Of a DNA stretch of 64,000 bases, positions 40,955 through 50,328 are shown one piece after another. Source of the DNA: Comamonadaceae bacterium. Its GTDB lineage: Bacteria; Pseudomonadota; Gammaproteobacteria; Burkholderiales; Burkholderiaceae_C. The stretch is taken from positions 62,001 through 126,000 of the forward strand of contig CANFXC010000001.1 of assembly GCA_947450765.1 (NCBI GenBank), read 5' to 3'. The position numbers and the translations under genes were made by a program. Position 1 is the first letter of the stretch, and each line of letters begins with the position of its first letter. Below the pieces are notes generated by a model, which was not told where the DNA came from, searched no databases, and saw only the letters and a list, made by a program, of their open reading frames with translations.

Positions 40955-41691
40955 TCAAGTTGAACTCGCTCAAAGCCAAGGACGCGTCACAGTCTCTGGT
41001 CGTCGCTTTGGTCGAAGATGATCGCTTGCTGCGCGAAGAAATCGTCATTCACTTGTCGGCCACGGGCTTCATCGTGCATGCTGTCAACAGCGCGTCGGCC
41101 TTGGATGACCTGCTGGCACGGGAGGCGGTTGACCTTTTCATCATCGACTTGAACTTGCCCGGTGAAAGCGGCTTGAGCCTGTGCCGGCGGCTCAGGCAGA
41201 CCCTCCCCTCTGCAGGCATTGTGATCATGACGGCGCGGGTTGCGCTGCAAGACCGCATCTCCGGCTACCAAAACGGCGGGGCCGACATTTATCTGACCAA
41301 GCCGATCGCGCCCGATGAACTGGTGCTGGTGCTGTTGAGTCTGGGGCGCAGGGTTAAAAAAATCATCACCCAGAATGAATGGGCGCTGAACTTGCAGGAT
41401 CGCACCTTATCGGGGCCTCAGCCCGGGCAAAAACTCAGGCTGACACACCGCGAAAAATCACTCTTGGTCGCCCTGATTCAGGCCAAAGACAACACCCTGT
41501 CGTCAGGCGTTTTGTGTGACCTGTATGGCAACGACGACACCGACGATTTGATGAGCAAGCACGCGCTCGAAGAATTGGTCGCCCGCTTGCGCAAAAAATT
41601 CAAAACAGTGCAACTTGAAGGCGATGAAGCGGCGATCAAATCAGTCTGGGGGGTTGGCTACGAATTGTGTCTGCCCATCCATCTGGTGTAG
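40951..41691 (+). CDS. OmpR-type response regulator
   Basis: A 246-residue regulator: receiver domain with acid pocket (VEDD, 21-24), phospho-acceptor Asp66 (FIIDLNLPG) and Lys117 (YLTKP), then a winged-helix DNA-binding domain ending VWGVGYEL. A TTG start overlaps the kinase stop (TTGA), so expression is coupled. Forms a two-component system with the adjacent kinase; targets are not evident from the surrounding genes. Confidence 0.93.
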   Translation: MIKLNSLKAKDASQSLVVALVEDDRLLREEIVIHLSATGFIVHAVNSASALDDLLAREAVDLFIIDLNLPGESGLSLCRRLRQTLPSAGIVIMTARVALQDRISGYQNGGADIYLTKPIAPDELVLVLLSLGRRVKKIITQNEWALNLQDRTLSGPQPGQKLRLTHREKSLLVALIQAKDNTLSSGVLCDLYGNDDTDDLMSKHALEELVARLRKKFKTVQLEGDEAAIKSVWGVGYELCLPIHLV

Positions 41692-41781
41692 GTACTTTGT
41701 CAGGTGTTGCCCTGATGTAGCAGGCTCCCGTTTGGCTCATAATATTTTGATATGTCTAAGCCACAACTTCCGGAGATTTCC

Positions 41782-42753
41782 ATGCAACGCCGACACCTTC
41801 TGCAATCTGCCGCTGCTCTCGCTGTACCTTTGCTGGGCGTGCACGCCGGAGCTCAGGCGCAAAGTTTCCCGACGCGCGCCATCAAGCTCGTGATCGCCTT
41901 TCCGGCCGGCGGGCCAACCGACATCACGATGCGGGTGCTGGCCGACAACGCCTCTAAAGTGCTGGGCCAGCCGGTGATTGTTGAGAACAAGCCGGGGGCC
42001 GGCGGCACGCTTCCCGCATTGCAGCTGCAATCATCCGCAGCCGACGGCTACACCGTGGGGCAGATTCCGCTGGGCGTGTTTCGCCTGCCCTACACCACCA
42101 AGATCAACTGGGACCCGATCAAAGACATCAGCTACGTTCTCAACGTGACCGGCTATGCCTTCGGCGTGGTCGTTCCGGCGGACTCGCCGCTCAAGACATG
42201 GGCCGATTTTGTAGCCTGGGCCAAGGCCAATCCGGGCAAACTGAGCTACGGCTCAACCGGCACCATGACCAGCCCGCATCTGACCATGGAGCTGATCGCG
42301 CAAAAGCTGGGCTTGGACCTGTTGCACGTTCCCTACAAAGGCAGTGCCGACCTGATGCAGTCGATCATGGGCAACAACATCATGGCCGCAGCCGACTCCA
42401 CCGGCTTTGCGCCGCAGGTGCAAGCGGGCAAGTTGCGCGTGCTCAACACCTGGGGCACTGAGCGTTTGGCCAAGTTTCCCGATGCGCCCACGCTGAAAGA
42501 ACTCGGACTTGACATCGTGCAAAACTCGCCGTTTGGGATTGGTACACCCAAGGGCACACCACCCGCCGTGGTCAAGCGACTGCACGACGCCTTCAAGCAG
42601 GCGATGGAACAAGACAACTACAAAACCGCACTGGCCCGCTACGACATGGTGCCGATCTACATGAACAGCGCCGACTACACGCGGTTCGCCCAAGAGACCT
42701 TCATGCGCGAAAAAGCCTTGGTCGAAAAACTCGGATTGGCCAAGCCGGTTTAA
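41782..42753 (+). CDS. Bug/TctC-family periplasmic solute receptor (4 of 9)
   Basis: A 323-residue receptor. A twin-arginine-like signal (MQRRHLLQSAAALAVPL) precedes IKLVIAFPAGGPTDITMR, ENKPGAGGTLPALQLQ and HVPYKGSADLMQSIMG. The ATG at 41782 has GGAGA 6 bases upstream; a longer reading from 41752 does not. It begins the second catabolic region and is convergent with the CoA-transferase gene. Its ligand is likely a carboxylate made into a CoA ester by that enzyme; inferred from position. Confidence 0.9.
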   Translation: MQRRHLLQSAAALAVPLLGVHAGAQAQSFPTRAIKLVIAFPAGGPTDITMRVLADNASKVLGQPVIVENKPGAGGTLPALQLQSSAADGYTVGQIPLGVFRLPYTTKINWDPIKDISYVLNVTGYAFGVVVPADSPLKTWADFVAWAKANPGKLSYGSTGTMTSPHLTMELIAQKLGLDLLHVPYKGSADLMQSIMGNNIMAAADSTGFAPQVQAGKLRVLNTWGTERLAKFPDAPTLKELGLDIVQNSPFGIGTPKGTPPAVVKRLHDAFKQAMEQDNYKTALARYDMVPIYMNSADYTRFAQETFMREKALVEKLGLAKPV

Positions 42754-42780
42754 ACGCGAAGGCGATCAGCGGACAAATGA

Positions 42781-43989
42781 TCAGAGCACGCCAAGTGCTT
42801 TGAGTTCGTTCAAGCGCGCTTCGTCCAGCCCCAGCAGACCGGTCAATAGGTCACGCGTGCCTTCGCCCAGTTCGGGCGGTGCATGGCGCACCGGCAGGCG
42901 CTCGCCATCCAGCCGGTAAGGGGGCGCCATCACATGGGTGCTGCCAGCCACGGAGTGCGGTTGCTGTGTCACCAGCCCACCGCGCACAGCACGTTCCGAG
43001 GTCAGGGCTTCGTACAGGCCCAGCACCTCACCACACGGAATACCCGCGGCCTTGAGACGTTGCAGCAGCAGCTGGCGAGAGCGGCAACTCAATTCGCGCT
43101 GAATCTCGATCATCAACACCTCGCGGTGGGTGCCGCGTCCTAGATTGGTCTTGAAGCGCTCGTCGTCGGCAAGGTCGGGGCGCTCAATCACAGCGCGACA
43201 AAAACGCTCAAACTGGGCGTTGTTGCCCACGGTGATGACCAGCGGACCGTCTTCGGCGTCGAACACGCCGTAGGGCACGATGGACGGATGCGCATTGCCG
43301 TAGCGCGGCGGGTCTTTTTGCATCAGCATGGCTTCAAGGCCGTAGTAGGCTGAAATCATGAGGCCGCAGTCGAACAAGGCCATTTCAATGTGACGGCCGC
43401 GCCCGGTTTTTTGGCGCTCGAACAAAGCCGCCAACACAGCTTGGGCGGCATACATGCCGGTGAACATGTCCACCGCTGCCACGCCGAATTTGAGCGGCGG
43501 TTGATCGGGCTTGCCATTGATCGCCATCAGGCCGGCCTCGCCCTGCACCACCAGGTCGTAGCCAGGGCGTGCAGCCTCGGGACCGCTGCTGTCGTAGCCC
43601 GTGACCGAGCAATAAATAAGGTCGGGCCGCACGGCCTTGATCTGCTCGTAACCGAGTCCCATTTTCTCGGCCCCGCCGAACTTGAAGTTCTGAATCACCA
43701 CGTCGCATTGGCGCGCCAGGTCCAGCACGATCTGCACTGCCTCGGGCTTGTGCAAGTCCAGCGTGATGGAACGCTTGTTGCGGTTCATGCTGTTGAAGTA
43801 GGCGGTTTCGGTTTTGCCCACCCGCAAGCCCCAGTCGCGGGTGTCGTCGCCACGCTGGGGGTGTTCGACCTTGATGACCTCGGCACCAAAGTCGCCCAGC
43901 ACCATGCCGCACAAAGGCCCGGCCAGCACGCGGGACAGGTCAAGCACGCGGATGCCTGCCAGCGGCAGTGAGGCGTTGAGGGATGTCAT
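42781..43989 (-). CDS. Family III CoA-transferase (CaiB/BaiF)
   Basis: A 402-residue CaiB/BaiF CoA-transferase. It opens with LAGIRVLDLSRVLAGPLCGMVLGD in two family blocks, has the SITLDLHKPEA block, and the catalytic Asp174 in GVAAVDMFTGMYA. It moves CoA between a donor acyl-CoA (often succinyl-, acetyl- or formyl-CoA) and a carboxylate. Seven bp separate its start from the Bug-5 gene upstream on the same strand, suggesting receptor and transferase act on the same acid. Confidence 0.92.
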   Translation of the reverse strand: MTSLNASLPLAGIRVLDLSRVLAGPLCGMVLGDFGAEVIKVEHPQRGDDTRDWGLRVGKTETAYFNSMNRNKRSITLDLHKPEAVQIVLDLARQCDVVIQNFKFGGAEKMGLGYEQIKAVRPDLIYCSVTGYDSSGPEAARPGYDLVVQGEAGLMAINGKPDQPPLKFGVAAVDMFTGMYAAQAVLAALFERQKTGRGRHIEMALFDCGLMISAYYGLEAMLMQKDPPRYGNAHPSIVPYGVFDAEDGPLVITVGNNAQFERFCRAVIERPDLADDERFKTNLGRGTHREVLMIEIQRELSCRSRQLLLQRLKAAGIPCGEVLGLYEALTSERAVRGGLVTQQPHSVAGSTHVMAPPYRLDGERLPVRHAPPELGEGTRDLLTGLLGLDEARLNELKALGVL

Positions 43990-43995
43990 AGGGCT

Positions 43996-44994
43996 TCAGT
44001 CCAGCGTGATGCCAGCCTTGGTGATGATGGCGCCCCACTTACGGGATTCGCTGTCAATGAATGACTTGAATTTAGCGGCTGAACCGCCACCGACGATGAG
44101 TCCTTGCTTGGCCATGGTCTGACGAAAGGCAGGGTCGGTCATGGCGGCATTCACATCGGCGTTGATGCGGTTGACGATGGCAGCGCTGGTGCCGGCGGGC
44201 GCAAACAGGCCATTCCATGCCAAGGCATCAAAACCGGGAAATCCGGCCTCGGCCACCGTTGGCAAGTCTGGGCGGGCAGCCAGACGTTGCGGGCTGGTGA
44301 CCGCCAGCAACTTCAGGCGACCACCCTGGACCAACGCCAGCAAGGCCGGCTCCACCGTCAGCAGAGCTTGGGTTTCCCCTTGAGCTACCGACAGTGCCGC
44401 GGGTGGCGAGCCGTTGAAGGGCACATGCGTGGCCTCAAAACCAGCCGTGCTTTTCAACAGCTCCATCGACAAGTGCGAAGAACTGCCCAAACCCACAGAG
44501 GCGTAGCTGACCTTGTCACCCTGCGACTTGGCCCAAGTCAAAAACTCGCGCAGGTTGTTGGCCGGGTGATTGGCCGGCACCGCCAACACGTTGGGCTGGG
44601 AGGTGGTCAAGATGATGGGCTGCAAGTCCCTAGCCGGGTCGTAAGCCATTTTTTTGAACATGAACGGGCCGAAGGCGATCGGGCCATTGAAGCCGATGCC
44701 GAGGGTGTAGCCGTCGGGCGCCGCCTTGGCCACGGCGTCCATGCCAATGGTGCCGCCGGCGCCCGGCTTGTTCTCCACAATCAGCGGGTGACCCCAGCGG
44801 ACCTTCAACGTCTCGCCCAAACTGCGGACGATCACGTCCAGCGAACTACCGGCCGGTGCCGGCACGATCATGCGGACAGGCTTGTCGGGCCAGCTCTGCG
44901 CGGCGGCTGGCAAGGCCATCGAGCCCAGGGTAAAAATGCTCAGCGTCGCGGCAGCAACTTTAGACAGATGGCGTCTCGAAATCAGAATTGTCAT
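43996..44994 (-). CDS. Bug/TctC-family periplasmic solute receptor (5 of 9)
   Basis: A 332-residue receptor with signal peptide ending PAAAQS, then VRMIVPAPAGSSLDVIVR, ENKPGAGGTIGMDAVAKA, PDGYTLGIG and HVPFNGSPPAALSVAQG. It has a polar start (ISRRHLSKVAAATLSIF). Immediately upstream of the CoA-transferase gene. No TctA/B. Confidence 0.9.
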   Translation of the reverse strand: MTILISRRHLSKVAAATLSIFTLGSMALPAAAQSWPDKPVRMIVPAPAGSSLDVIVRSLGETLKVRWGHPLIVENKPGAGGTIGMDAVAKAAPDGYTLGIGFNGPIAFGPFMFKKMAYDPARDLQPIILTTSQPNVLAVPANHPANNLREFLTWAKSQGDKVSYASVGLGSSSHLSMELLKSTAGFEATHVPFNGSPPAALSVAQGETQALLTVEPALLALVQGGRLKLLAVTSPQRLAARPDLPTVAEAGFPGFDALAWNGLFAPAGTSAAIVNRINADVNAAMTDPAFRQTMAKQGLIVGGGSAAKFKSFIDSESRKWGAIITKAGITLD

Positions 44995-45047
44995 GCGGTG
45001 TCTCCAACGTTATCAATATCATTTCAGCAGTCTTCAGCAGCCTCGGA

Positions 45048-46304
45048 TCATAAGATAGCGTTCTGACTGATCAAGGCGCGCCGAATCGCAGCAATGTCTG
45101 GAGCTTGTCCATTGGCGTGCAGCGCCGCAGAAATACCGGCGGCGTGACCCGTTGCAAACGCCGTTCCCATCACACGGACCGATCCATAGGCTGTGGCATC
45201 GCTGCCGATGACGCGGCCAGCCAGCCGCACATTTGCCAGCCCTTGGGCTTCAAGCGCCGAATGCGGAATGTCAAAAAAACCGTCGCCGCCGATGGCCATG
45301 TAGCGAACGCGTCCCGGGGCATCATGGACCTCCATCGGCCAACTGGCGCGGGCAATGCCGTCACTGCGACGTCGGCCCTGCAAGCCATCGTCCATCGTGA
45401 CGTCGCCACGAGAACAGGGGCGCCGGCTTTCACGAATCCCAATCTGCGGTCCAGTTGACAGCAAGTAAGCACGCTCGAAGCCAGGGAGCTTTTTCAGCAC
45501 CTCCAGATAACAATGTGCACGCTCCCTGGCCATCGTTTCAGCACTTGACAGGTCGGGCCCCGACAGGCCGTCAGTGAGTAAATCAATCACCATCCACCAA
45601 ACGTCATGGGTATTCGGCAGGCGCATTAAAAAACCACCATCAGGTCGCGGAATCTTCAACGTCGCGATCAGGTTGTGGGCTTCAATCAGTTCGCTCAGGC
45701 GCTCCCGGTCAAAGCGGACGTCGGACGGCACACCACCCACGCGCAACGGCATCGACGCCGGTTGAAGTTGTGCGCCCTGGCCACCCGCTTGACTCAAAGG
45801 CACACCCGCGTGAGTCGACAACGTAGCTTCACCACTGGCATCCACAAAACAAGCTGCTTCAATGTCGCGCAAGCCGCGATGATCGGCCACCGTCAACGCC
45901 TGCAAATGTTCGCCGTTGCGATGGGCTCCCACCAAAAAACTGTGCAAGCTCAGCTCGACACTGGCGGTTAGGACAAGTCGGTCAAAGGCCAGCTTCACGG
46001 CTTCCGGCTCCAGCGCGACGATCCAACCGTTTTTAGACTTCTGGGCCGCCGTGTCAAAACCCAGCTTGTTCAACTCAGACAACAGGTCCAGGCCAACCCC
46101 GGCCACGCTGCGCACAGGCGTGTCAGTACTGACAAAAAATCCGCAGTAAGCCAGCACTTGAGCGTTGGTGGCAGCGCCGCCCAAAAAGCCGTAGCGTTCG
46201 ACGAGCAGGGTTCGGGCACCCATGCGAGATGCGCCTACGGCGGCGGCGGCGCCAGCCGCGCCACCACCCACGACCACCACGTCATAACGTTCGGTTCCAG
46301 TCAT
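45048..46304 (-). CDS. FAD-dependent oxidoreductase (FAD_oxidored family)
   Basis: A 418-residue flavoprotein with N-terminal dinucleotide-binding motif YDVVVVGGGAAGAAAAVGASR, ERYGFLGGAATNAQV, and C-terminal FAD contacts VRLAGRVIGSDATAYGSVRVMGTAF typical of the PF12831 family (mostly uncharacterised, related to fumarate reductase-like enzymes). Its ATG overlaps the stop of a 29-codon frame (ATGA). Divergent from the LysR at 46481. It likely dehydrogenates a carboxylate; substrate unknown. Confidence 0.88.
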   Translation of the reverse strand: MTGTERYDVVVVGGGAAGAAAAVGASRMGARTLLVERYGFLGGAATNAQVLAYCGFFVSTDTPVRSVAGVGLDLLSELNKLGFDTAAQKSKNGWIVALEPEAVKLAFDRLVLTASVELSLHSFLVGAHRNGEHLQALTVADHRGLRDIEAACFVDASGEATLSTHAGVPLSQAGGQGAQLQPASMPLRVGGVPSDVRFDRERLSELIEAHNLIATLKIPRPDGGFLMRLPNTHDVWWMVIDLLTDGLSGPDLSSAETMARERAHCYLEVLKKLPGFERAYLLSTGPQIGIRESRRPCSRGDVTMDDGLQGRRRSDGIARASWPMEVHDAPGRVRYMAIGGDGFFDIPHSALEAQGLANVRLAGRVIGSDATAYGSVRVMGTAFATGHAAGISAALHANGQAPDIAAIRRALISQNAIL

Positions 46305-46390
46305 TGGGCAAGATCCTTGGCCATCACACCCGTGATGGCATCAAAGTATTCGTGTTGGATAAAGCGCTTGATCATATTGAGGGCTGTCAT
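46301..46390 (-). CDS. 29-residue frame coupled to the FAD oxidoreductase gene
   Basis: Codes for MTALNMIKRFIQHEYFDAITG and a short end KDLAQ, with an ATGA overlap into the oxidoreductase ATG. It reads like an N-terminal fragment or a small leader/anchoring peptide. The start lies in one of two GGCTGTCAT repeats. No family recognised; it may be a translational leader or a genuine small protein. Confidence 0.4.
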   Translation of the reverse strand: MTALNMIKRFIQHEYFDAITGVMAKDLAQ

Positions 46391-46412
46391 TTGAAGTTTG
46401 TATGGCTGTCAT
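46382..46412. promoter_or_regulatory. GGCTGTCAT direct repeat, 22-bp period, LysR divergent promoter
   Basis: GGCTGTCAT at 46382-46390 and 46404-46412, two helical turns apart, between the minus-strand FAD oxidoreductase unit and the LysR gene at 46481. Spacing and position fit a regulator site, but the first copy overlaps the start of the 29-codon frame. Confidence 0.4.
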
Positions 46413-46480
46413 GCGGTAGTCTAGGCAGAGCGACATAGCTTTGCAATTACCCTCTTCTGCGCTACCTATAATTTCAAGTT

Positions 46481-47392
46481 ATGCCCATACCAAGAATTAC
46501 CGAACGTCAAATTCAGGTTTTTCGTGCGGTCATGATTACCGGGTCACTGAGCGCGGCTGCACGCCAGCTGCACGTCTCACAACCAGGTCTGAGCGTGACT
46601 CTCAAACGCTTTGAAGTTCTGCTGGGGACACCCATGTTTGAGCGTATCAGCGGTCGGCTAGCACCGACCGAAGAAGCCCGCCAGATATTTGACAAGATTG
46701 AACGTGTTTATGGGCAATTTGACCAGTTGATCGATGCCATCACGGGGATCGTCCGCGGCGAAGGTGCGACCTTTCGTTTTGGCACGACCCCCAGTGTTGG
46801 CGTTCGACTGGTGCCCAAGGCACTGAAAATATTGCGCGCGAGCAACGCTGACCGCATTTATTACTGCGACTTTTTATCGCAGAAAGACATACGCGATTAC
46901 CTCTGGTTTGAACGCGGTGCGTGCGTAGCAACTATCGCCAAGATCGAAGACCCAACCCTCGGCTTTAACGTCGTGGCGACTGGCCGCTTGGTGTGCTTGT
47001 TGCCGCGCAGGCACCGGTTGGCTAAACAGGCTGAGGTTTCTCCGCATGACCTGGCCCGCGAAACACTGATTTCCTTTGAGCCGGGCATGACACATGGACG
47101 CCTGATCGAATCAACCTACAAACGCGCCGGTGCTGATCGCAAGGTCCACCTATTTGTGCGTTCGGTAGAGTCGGCGATCTCCTTTGTGGTCGAAGGTCTT
47201 GGGTTGGCCATCGTCGACGAGTTCGCCGCCATCGATTGCAGTCAGCTCGGGCTGGTTGCGGTCCCCATGGCCCGTAGCGACGAGGTTCCTGTGTATGTTT
47301 ATTGGTCCAAGCTGCACCCACGGCCTCGCAGCGTGGTCGAGTTCATTGAAGCGCTGACCGTTTGCAGCCAAGCCAAGACGATGGCCACGTGA
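46481..47392 (+). CDS. LysR-family transcriptional regulator
   Basis: A 303-residue LysR regulator: ITERQIQVFRAVMITGSLSAAARQLHVSQPGLS is the HTH region (in a MetR/OccR-like branch), then ATFRFGTTPSVGVRLVPKAL. It is divergent from the FAD oxidoreductase unit and convergent with the isopropylmalate dehydrogenase-like gene. Likely regulates the oxidoreductase and perhaps the following genes. Confidence 0.9.
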   Translation: MPIPRITERQIQVFRAVMITGSLSAAARQLHVSQPGLSVTLKRFEVLLGTPMFERISGRLAPTEEARQIFDKIERVYGQFDQLIDAITGIVRGEGATFRFGTTPSVGVRLVPKALKILRASNADRIYYCDFLSQKDIRDYLWFERGACVATIAKIEDPTLGFNVVATGRLVCLLPRRHRLAKQAEVSPHDLARETLISFEPGMTHGRLIESTYKRAGADRKVHLFVRSVESAISFVVEGLGLAIVDEFAAIDCSQLGLVAVPMARSDEVPVYVYWSKLHPRPRSVVEFIEALTVCSQAKTMAT

Positions 47393-47449
47393 CAGCCGGC
47401 ACCGGACAACCTTGAAGTTCCTGTGCCTGCTGGCCACTCAGAGTGGCGT

Positions 47450-48511
47450 TCAGGCGGCCATCAAACGGGCCACAAAAGCCGCACCAGTTTCACGCGTACC
47501 GAGCTGACCGCCAACGTCGCGCGTGGCTTCATGCGCGGCAATCGCCGCTGCCGTGGCCGCTTCAATGGCGGCACTGGCTTCAATGAAAGCCGGCTTGTCA
47601 GCACGCAGGCCGTGCCAGCGCAGCAGCTGTCCGGCTGACAAGATGAGTGAGAAAGGGTTGGCGATGTTTTGACCGGCAATATCAGGTGCTGAACCGTGCG
47701 CCGCTTGGCCCATGGCGTGGTTGACGCCGGCATTGAGTGAAGCGCCCAAGCCGAGGCTGCCGGAGAGTTCTGCCGTCAAGTCCGACAAAATGTCGCCGAA
47801 CATATTGGTCGTGACGATGACATCAAAACGCTGCGGCGCGCGCACCACGTGGGCCATCATGGCGTCGACGATGAAGTCATCCACAGCCACTTCTGGAAAC
47901 TCTTTGCCCACGCGCCGGCACTCTTCAATGAACATACCGTCGCCGATTTTCAGCACATTGGCTTTGTGCACGATGGTGAGTTTTTTGCGCCGTGTCATGG
48001 CCAGCTCGAAAGCCGAACGTGCAATGCGTTCGCAGCAAACGCGGGTGATGCGGCGCAGCGACACCACCACGTCTGGTGTGATCAGCATCTCACTGCCGCC
48101 GGATTCGACGTTGCGGTCGGCGTAAAAACCTTCGGTGTTTTCACGCACCACGACCAGGTCAAACTCGCCCAGCCGCGCTGGCATGCCTTTGAAGGTGCGC
48201 GCCGGCCGGATGTTGGCGTACAGATCCAGCGTCTTGCGGAAAAATTTTGACGGGTTGATCTCGCCCTTGGCTTCGTCCTTGAAGTCGTAAGTGGCCATGG
48301 GGCCGAGCATCAGGCCATCAGCCGCACGCACTTTTTCGAGCAGTGCTGGCGTGACGGTCGCGCCATGCAGCGTCAGGCTGTCATGGCCGGCAATGTCGTG
48401 CTGGAGCTCGAGCTGAAGATGAAATTTTCGGGACACGGCTTCAAGCACATCGACTGTGACGGCCATGGTTTCAGGGCCAATACCGTCGCCAGGTAAAACA
48501 ACTATTTTCAT
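47450..48511 (-). CDS. Isocitrate/isopropylmalate dehydrogenase family protein (tartrate/malate-like)
   Basis: A 353-residue decarboxylating dehydrogenase fold: IVVLPGDGIGPETM at the N-terminus, the substrate block with VVRENTEGFYADRNVE, HKANVLKIGDG, and NMFGDILSDLTAELSGSLGLGAS, the NAD/metal region. The family includes LeuB, isocitrate and tartrate/malate dehydrogenases. The absence of LeuCD and the catabolic context favour a beta-hydroxyacid catabolic enzyme such as a tartrate-, malate- or isopropylmalate-like dehydrogenase. Co-directional with Bug-6 upstream. Confidence 0.88.
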   Translation of the reverse strand: MKIVVLPGDGIGPETMAVTVDVLEAVSRKFHLQLELQHDIAGHDSLTLHGATVTPALLEKVRAADGLMLGPMATYDFKDEAKGEINPSKFFRKTLDLYANIRPARTFKGMPARLGEFDLVVVRENTEGFYADRNVESGGSEMLITPDVVVSLRRITRVCCERIARSAFELAMTRRKKLTIVHKANVLKIGDGMFIEECRRVGKEFPEVAVDDFIVDAMMAHVVRAPQRFDVIVTTNMFGDILSDLTAELSGSLGLGASLNAGVNHAMGQAAHGSAPDIAGQNIANPFSLILSAGQLLRWHGLRADKPAFIEASAAIEAATAAAIAAHEATRDVGGQLGTRETGAAFVARLMAA

Positions 48512-48581
48512 GGGGTCAATTCAAAAATGAGGGAAATTAAAAATAGCGAAACGCCAATTATTCCGCAAACATTCAATGGGC

Positions 48582-49589
48582 TTAATGGGTCTTGAGACCG
48601 GCTGACTTCGCCACCTCACGCCAAAGCACAGTCTCAGCCAACAGAGTTTTTCGAAAGTCGGCCGGTGAACCGCTGACGGCATCGGCGCCTTCGTTGCTGA
48701 GACGACTGCGCAGAGGGTCACGCGCTGCCGCTTCATTGATAGCGAGATTGAGTTTATCGATGATAGTTTGCGGCGTTTTAGCGGGAGCCAGAACGCCCCA
48801 CCAAGTTGAAATTTCAAAGCCTTTGATGCCGGCTTCAGCCATGGTCGGCGTGCTCGGAAATAACGTTGAACGCTTGGCGCCCGTCACGGCCAACAGCTCC
48901 ACACGACTCTCTTGCACATGAGGCAGGATGGTCGGCACGGTGGCAAAGAACAACTGGATGCGGCCGGCCAACAAATCAACAGTGGCCGGGCCACTCCCTT
49001 TGTAGGGCACGTGCGTCATGGCTAGCTGCGTTTTTTGCCGAAACAACTCGCCCGACAAATGATTGATGCTGCCATTGCCAGCCGAGCAAAAATTGGTGCC
49101 GTCGGGACGGGAGGCCATGGCTGTGCGCAGTTGCGCGATGGTTTTAACGCCCATCTCTTTGCTGGCCACCACCAGCAGCGGGCCACGACCGATCATGGCA
49201 ATAGGCGCGAAATCTTTCTCGATGTTGTAGCTCGGTGTGGCTTCGGCCGCCGCATTGGTGACGAAGGTCGAGGTCGCAAACAGCAAGGTGTAGCCGTCCG
49301 CAGGCGCCTTGGCCACGGCGTTGGCGCCTATGCTGCCACCCGCACCGCCTTTGTTCTCGATGATCACCACCTGACCTAGCTTGTCGCCCAGTGCTTTGCC
49401 TACATCGCGGGCAATGCTGTCGGTGCCGCCGCCGGGTGCGAAGGGCACGACCAGGGTGATGGGTTTGAGCGGGTAATTTTGAGTAGGTGTTTGCGCTTGA
49501 ACGAGCACAGCTAAAAAGACTGTCAGCGCGGTGAGCGCTGTTGCAGCACAACTCAGGCGGCGGATCGTGGAAGTCCGTGGTGTCATCAT
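48582..49589 (-). CDS. Bug/TctC-family periplasmic solute receptor (6 of 9)
   Basis: A 335-residue receptor: hydrophobic signal (LSCAATALTALTVFLAVLVQAQ), then ITLVVPFAPGGGTDSIAR, ENKGGAGGSIGANAVAKA, ADGYTLLFA and HVPYKGSGPATVDLLAG. The start is ATG 49589 or 49586; both follow the stop of the SBP-3 gene within a few bases, so it is part of the same transcript. Confidence 0.9.
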   Translation of the reverse strand: MMTPRTSTIRRLSCAATALTALTVFLAVLVQAQTPTQNYPLKPITLVVPFAPGGGTDSIARDVGKALGDKLGQVVIIENKGGAGGSIGANAVAKAPADGYTLLFATSTFVTNAAAEATPSYNIEKDFAPIAMIGRGPLLVVASKEMGVKTIAQLRTAMASRPDGTNFCSAGNGSINHLSGELFRQKTQLAMTHVPYKGSGPATVDLLAGRIQLFFATVPTILPHVQESRVELLAVTGAKRSTLFPSTPTMAEAGIKGFEISTWWGVLAPAKTPQTIIDKLNLAINEAAARDPLRSRLSNEGADAVSGSPADFRKTLLAETVLWREVAKSAGLKTH

Positions 49590-49590
49590 C

Positions 49591-50328
49591 TCAGTGACCG
49601 GCCGCCGGTGCCACGGCAGCACCCTCAATGTGGTGCCGAGCCAAAGCCTCAGCCACGAAGCCGCTGGCTTTCATCTCTTCGACGAAGGCGGCGACGTACG
49701 CTTGAGCAGCTTCGCCGCGCGTTTTGGGCACGCCCATCGCTTGCTCGATGACCATGAAGCGGCCTGGCAACAGACGCAAACCCGGCAGGCGTTTGGCGTC
49801 TGATTCGAGCTGCTGCTTGACACCTGCGGCGACGTCATCGCCATTGGCTAAAAAGGTGTCGACCACGGCCGGCGAGCTGACTGCACGGATGATCTGGGCG
49901 GCTTTCAAGGTCCGCGTCAGATACAAGTCGTAAGCACTGCCTTTGCCGACGGTGACGCGGTGCTCAGCCTTGTCGACTTCTTCGTTGCGCTGCAAGGGCG
50001 AGGCGTCGCGCACCAAGTAACTGCCTTCGATCAAGACATAAGCCGCGGTGAACAAAATGCTCTGCCCGCGCACTGGGTCGATCGCAAAAAAGCCAATGTC
50101 GGCTTGGTCGGCGTTGACAATGTCGACGGACTTTCCGGCTGACTCCGAAACCACCAGTTCGGCCTCGACACCGAGTCGGCGTGCCAACTCACGCGCCAAG
50201 TCAATCGACACACCCACAGGTAAGCCGCCGGCATCGCGGTTGGCGAGAATGGGATTGCCCAAATTGATAGACGCACGCAAGCGTCCGGTGGGTGTCAAAG
50301 CGCTCTTCACGGCTGCACTGAATGTCAT
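49591..50328 (-). CDS. Family 3 solute-binding-fold protein, no visible signal peptide
   Basis: A 245-residue SBP_bac_3-type protein: LRASINLGNPILANRDAGGLPVGVSIDLARELARRL, then GKSVDIVNADQADIGFFAIDP, VGKGSAYDLYLTRTL. Amino-acid ABC receptors share this fold, as do the cyclohexadienyl/arogenate dehydratases. The N-terminus MTFSAAVKSALTPTG has no signal peptide, and no permease or ATPase lies nearby. It overlaps the MBL gene by ATGA. It may be a cytoplasmic enzyme or sensor rather than a receptor; low certainty. Confidence 0.75.
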   Translation of the reverse strand: MTFSAAVKSALTPTGRLRASINLGNPILANRDAGGLPVGVSIDLARELARRLGVEAELVVSESAGKSVDIVNADQADIGFFAIDPVRGQSILFTAAYVLIEGSYLVRDASPLQRNEEVDKAEHRVTVGKGSAYDLYLTRTLKAAQIIRAVSSPAVVDTFLANGDDVAAGVKQQLESDAKRLPGLRLLPGRFMVIEQAMGVPKTRGEAAQAYVAAFVEEMKASGFVAEALARHHIEGAAVAPAAGH

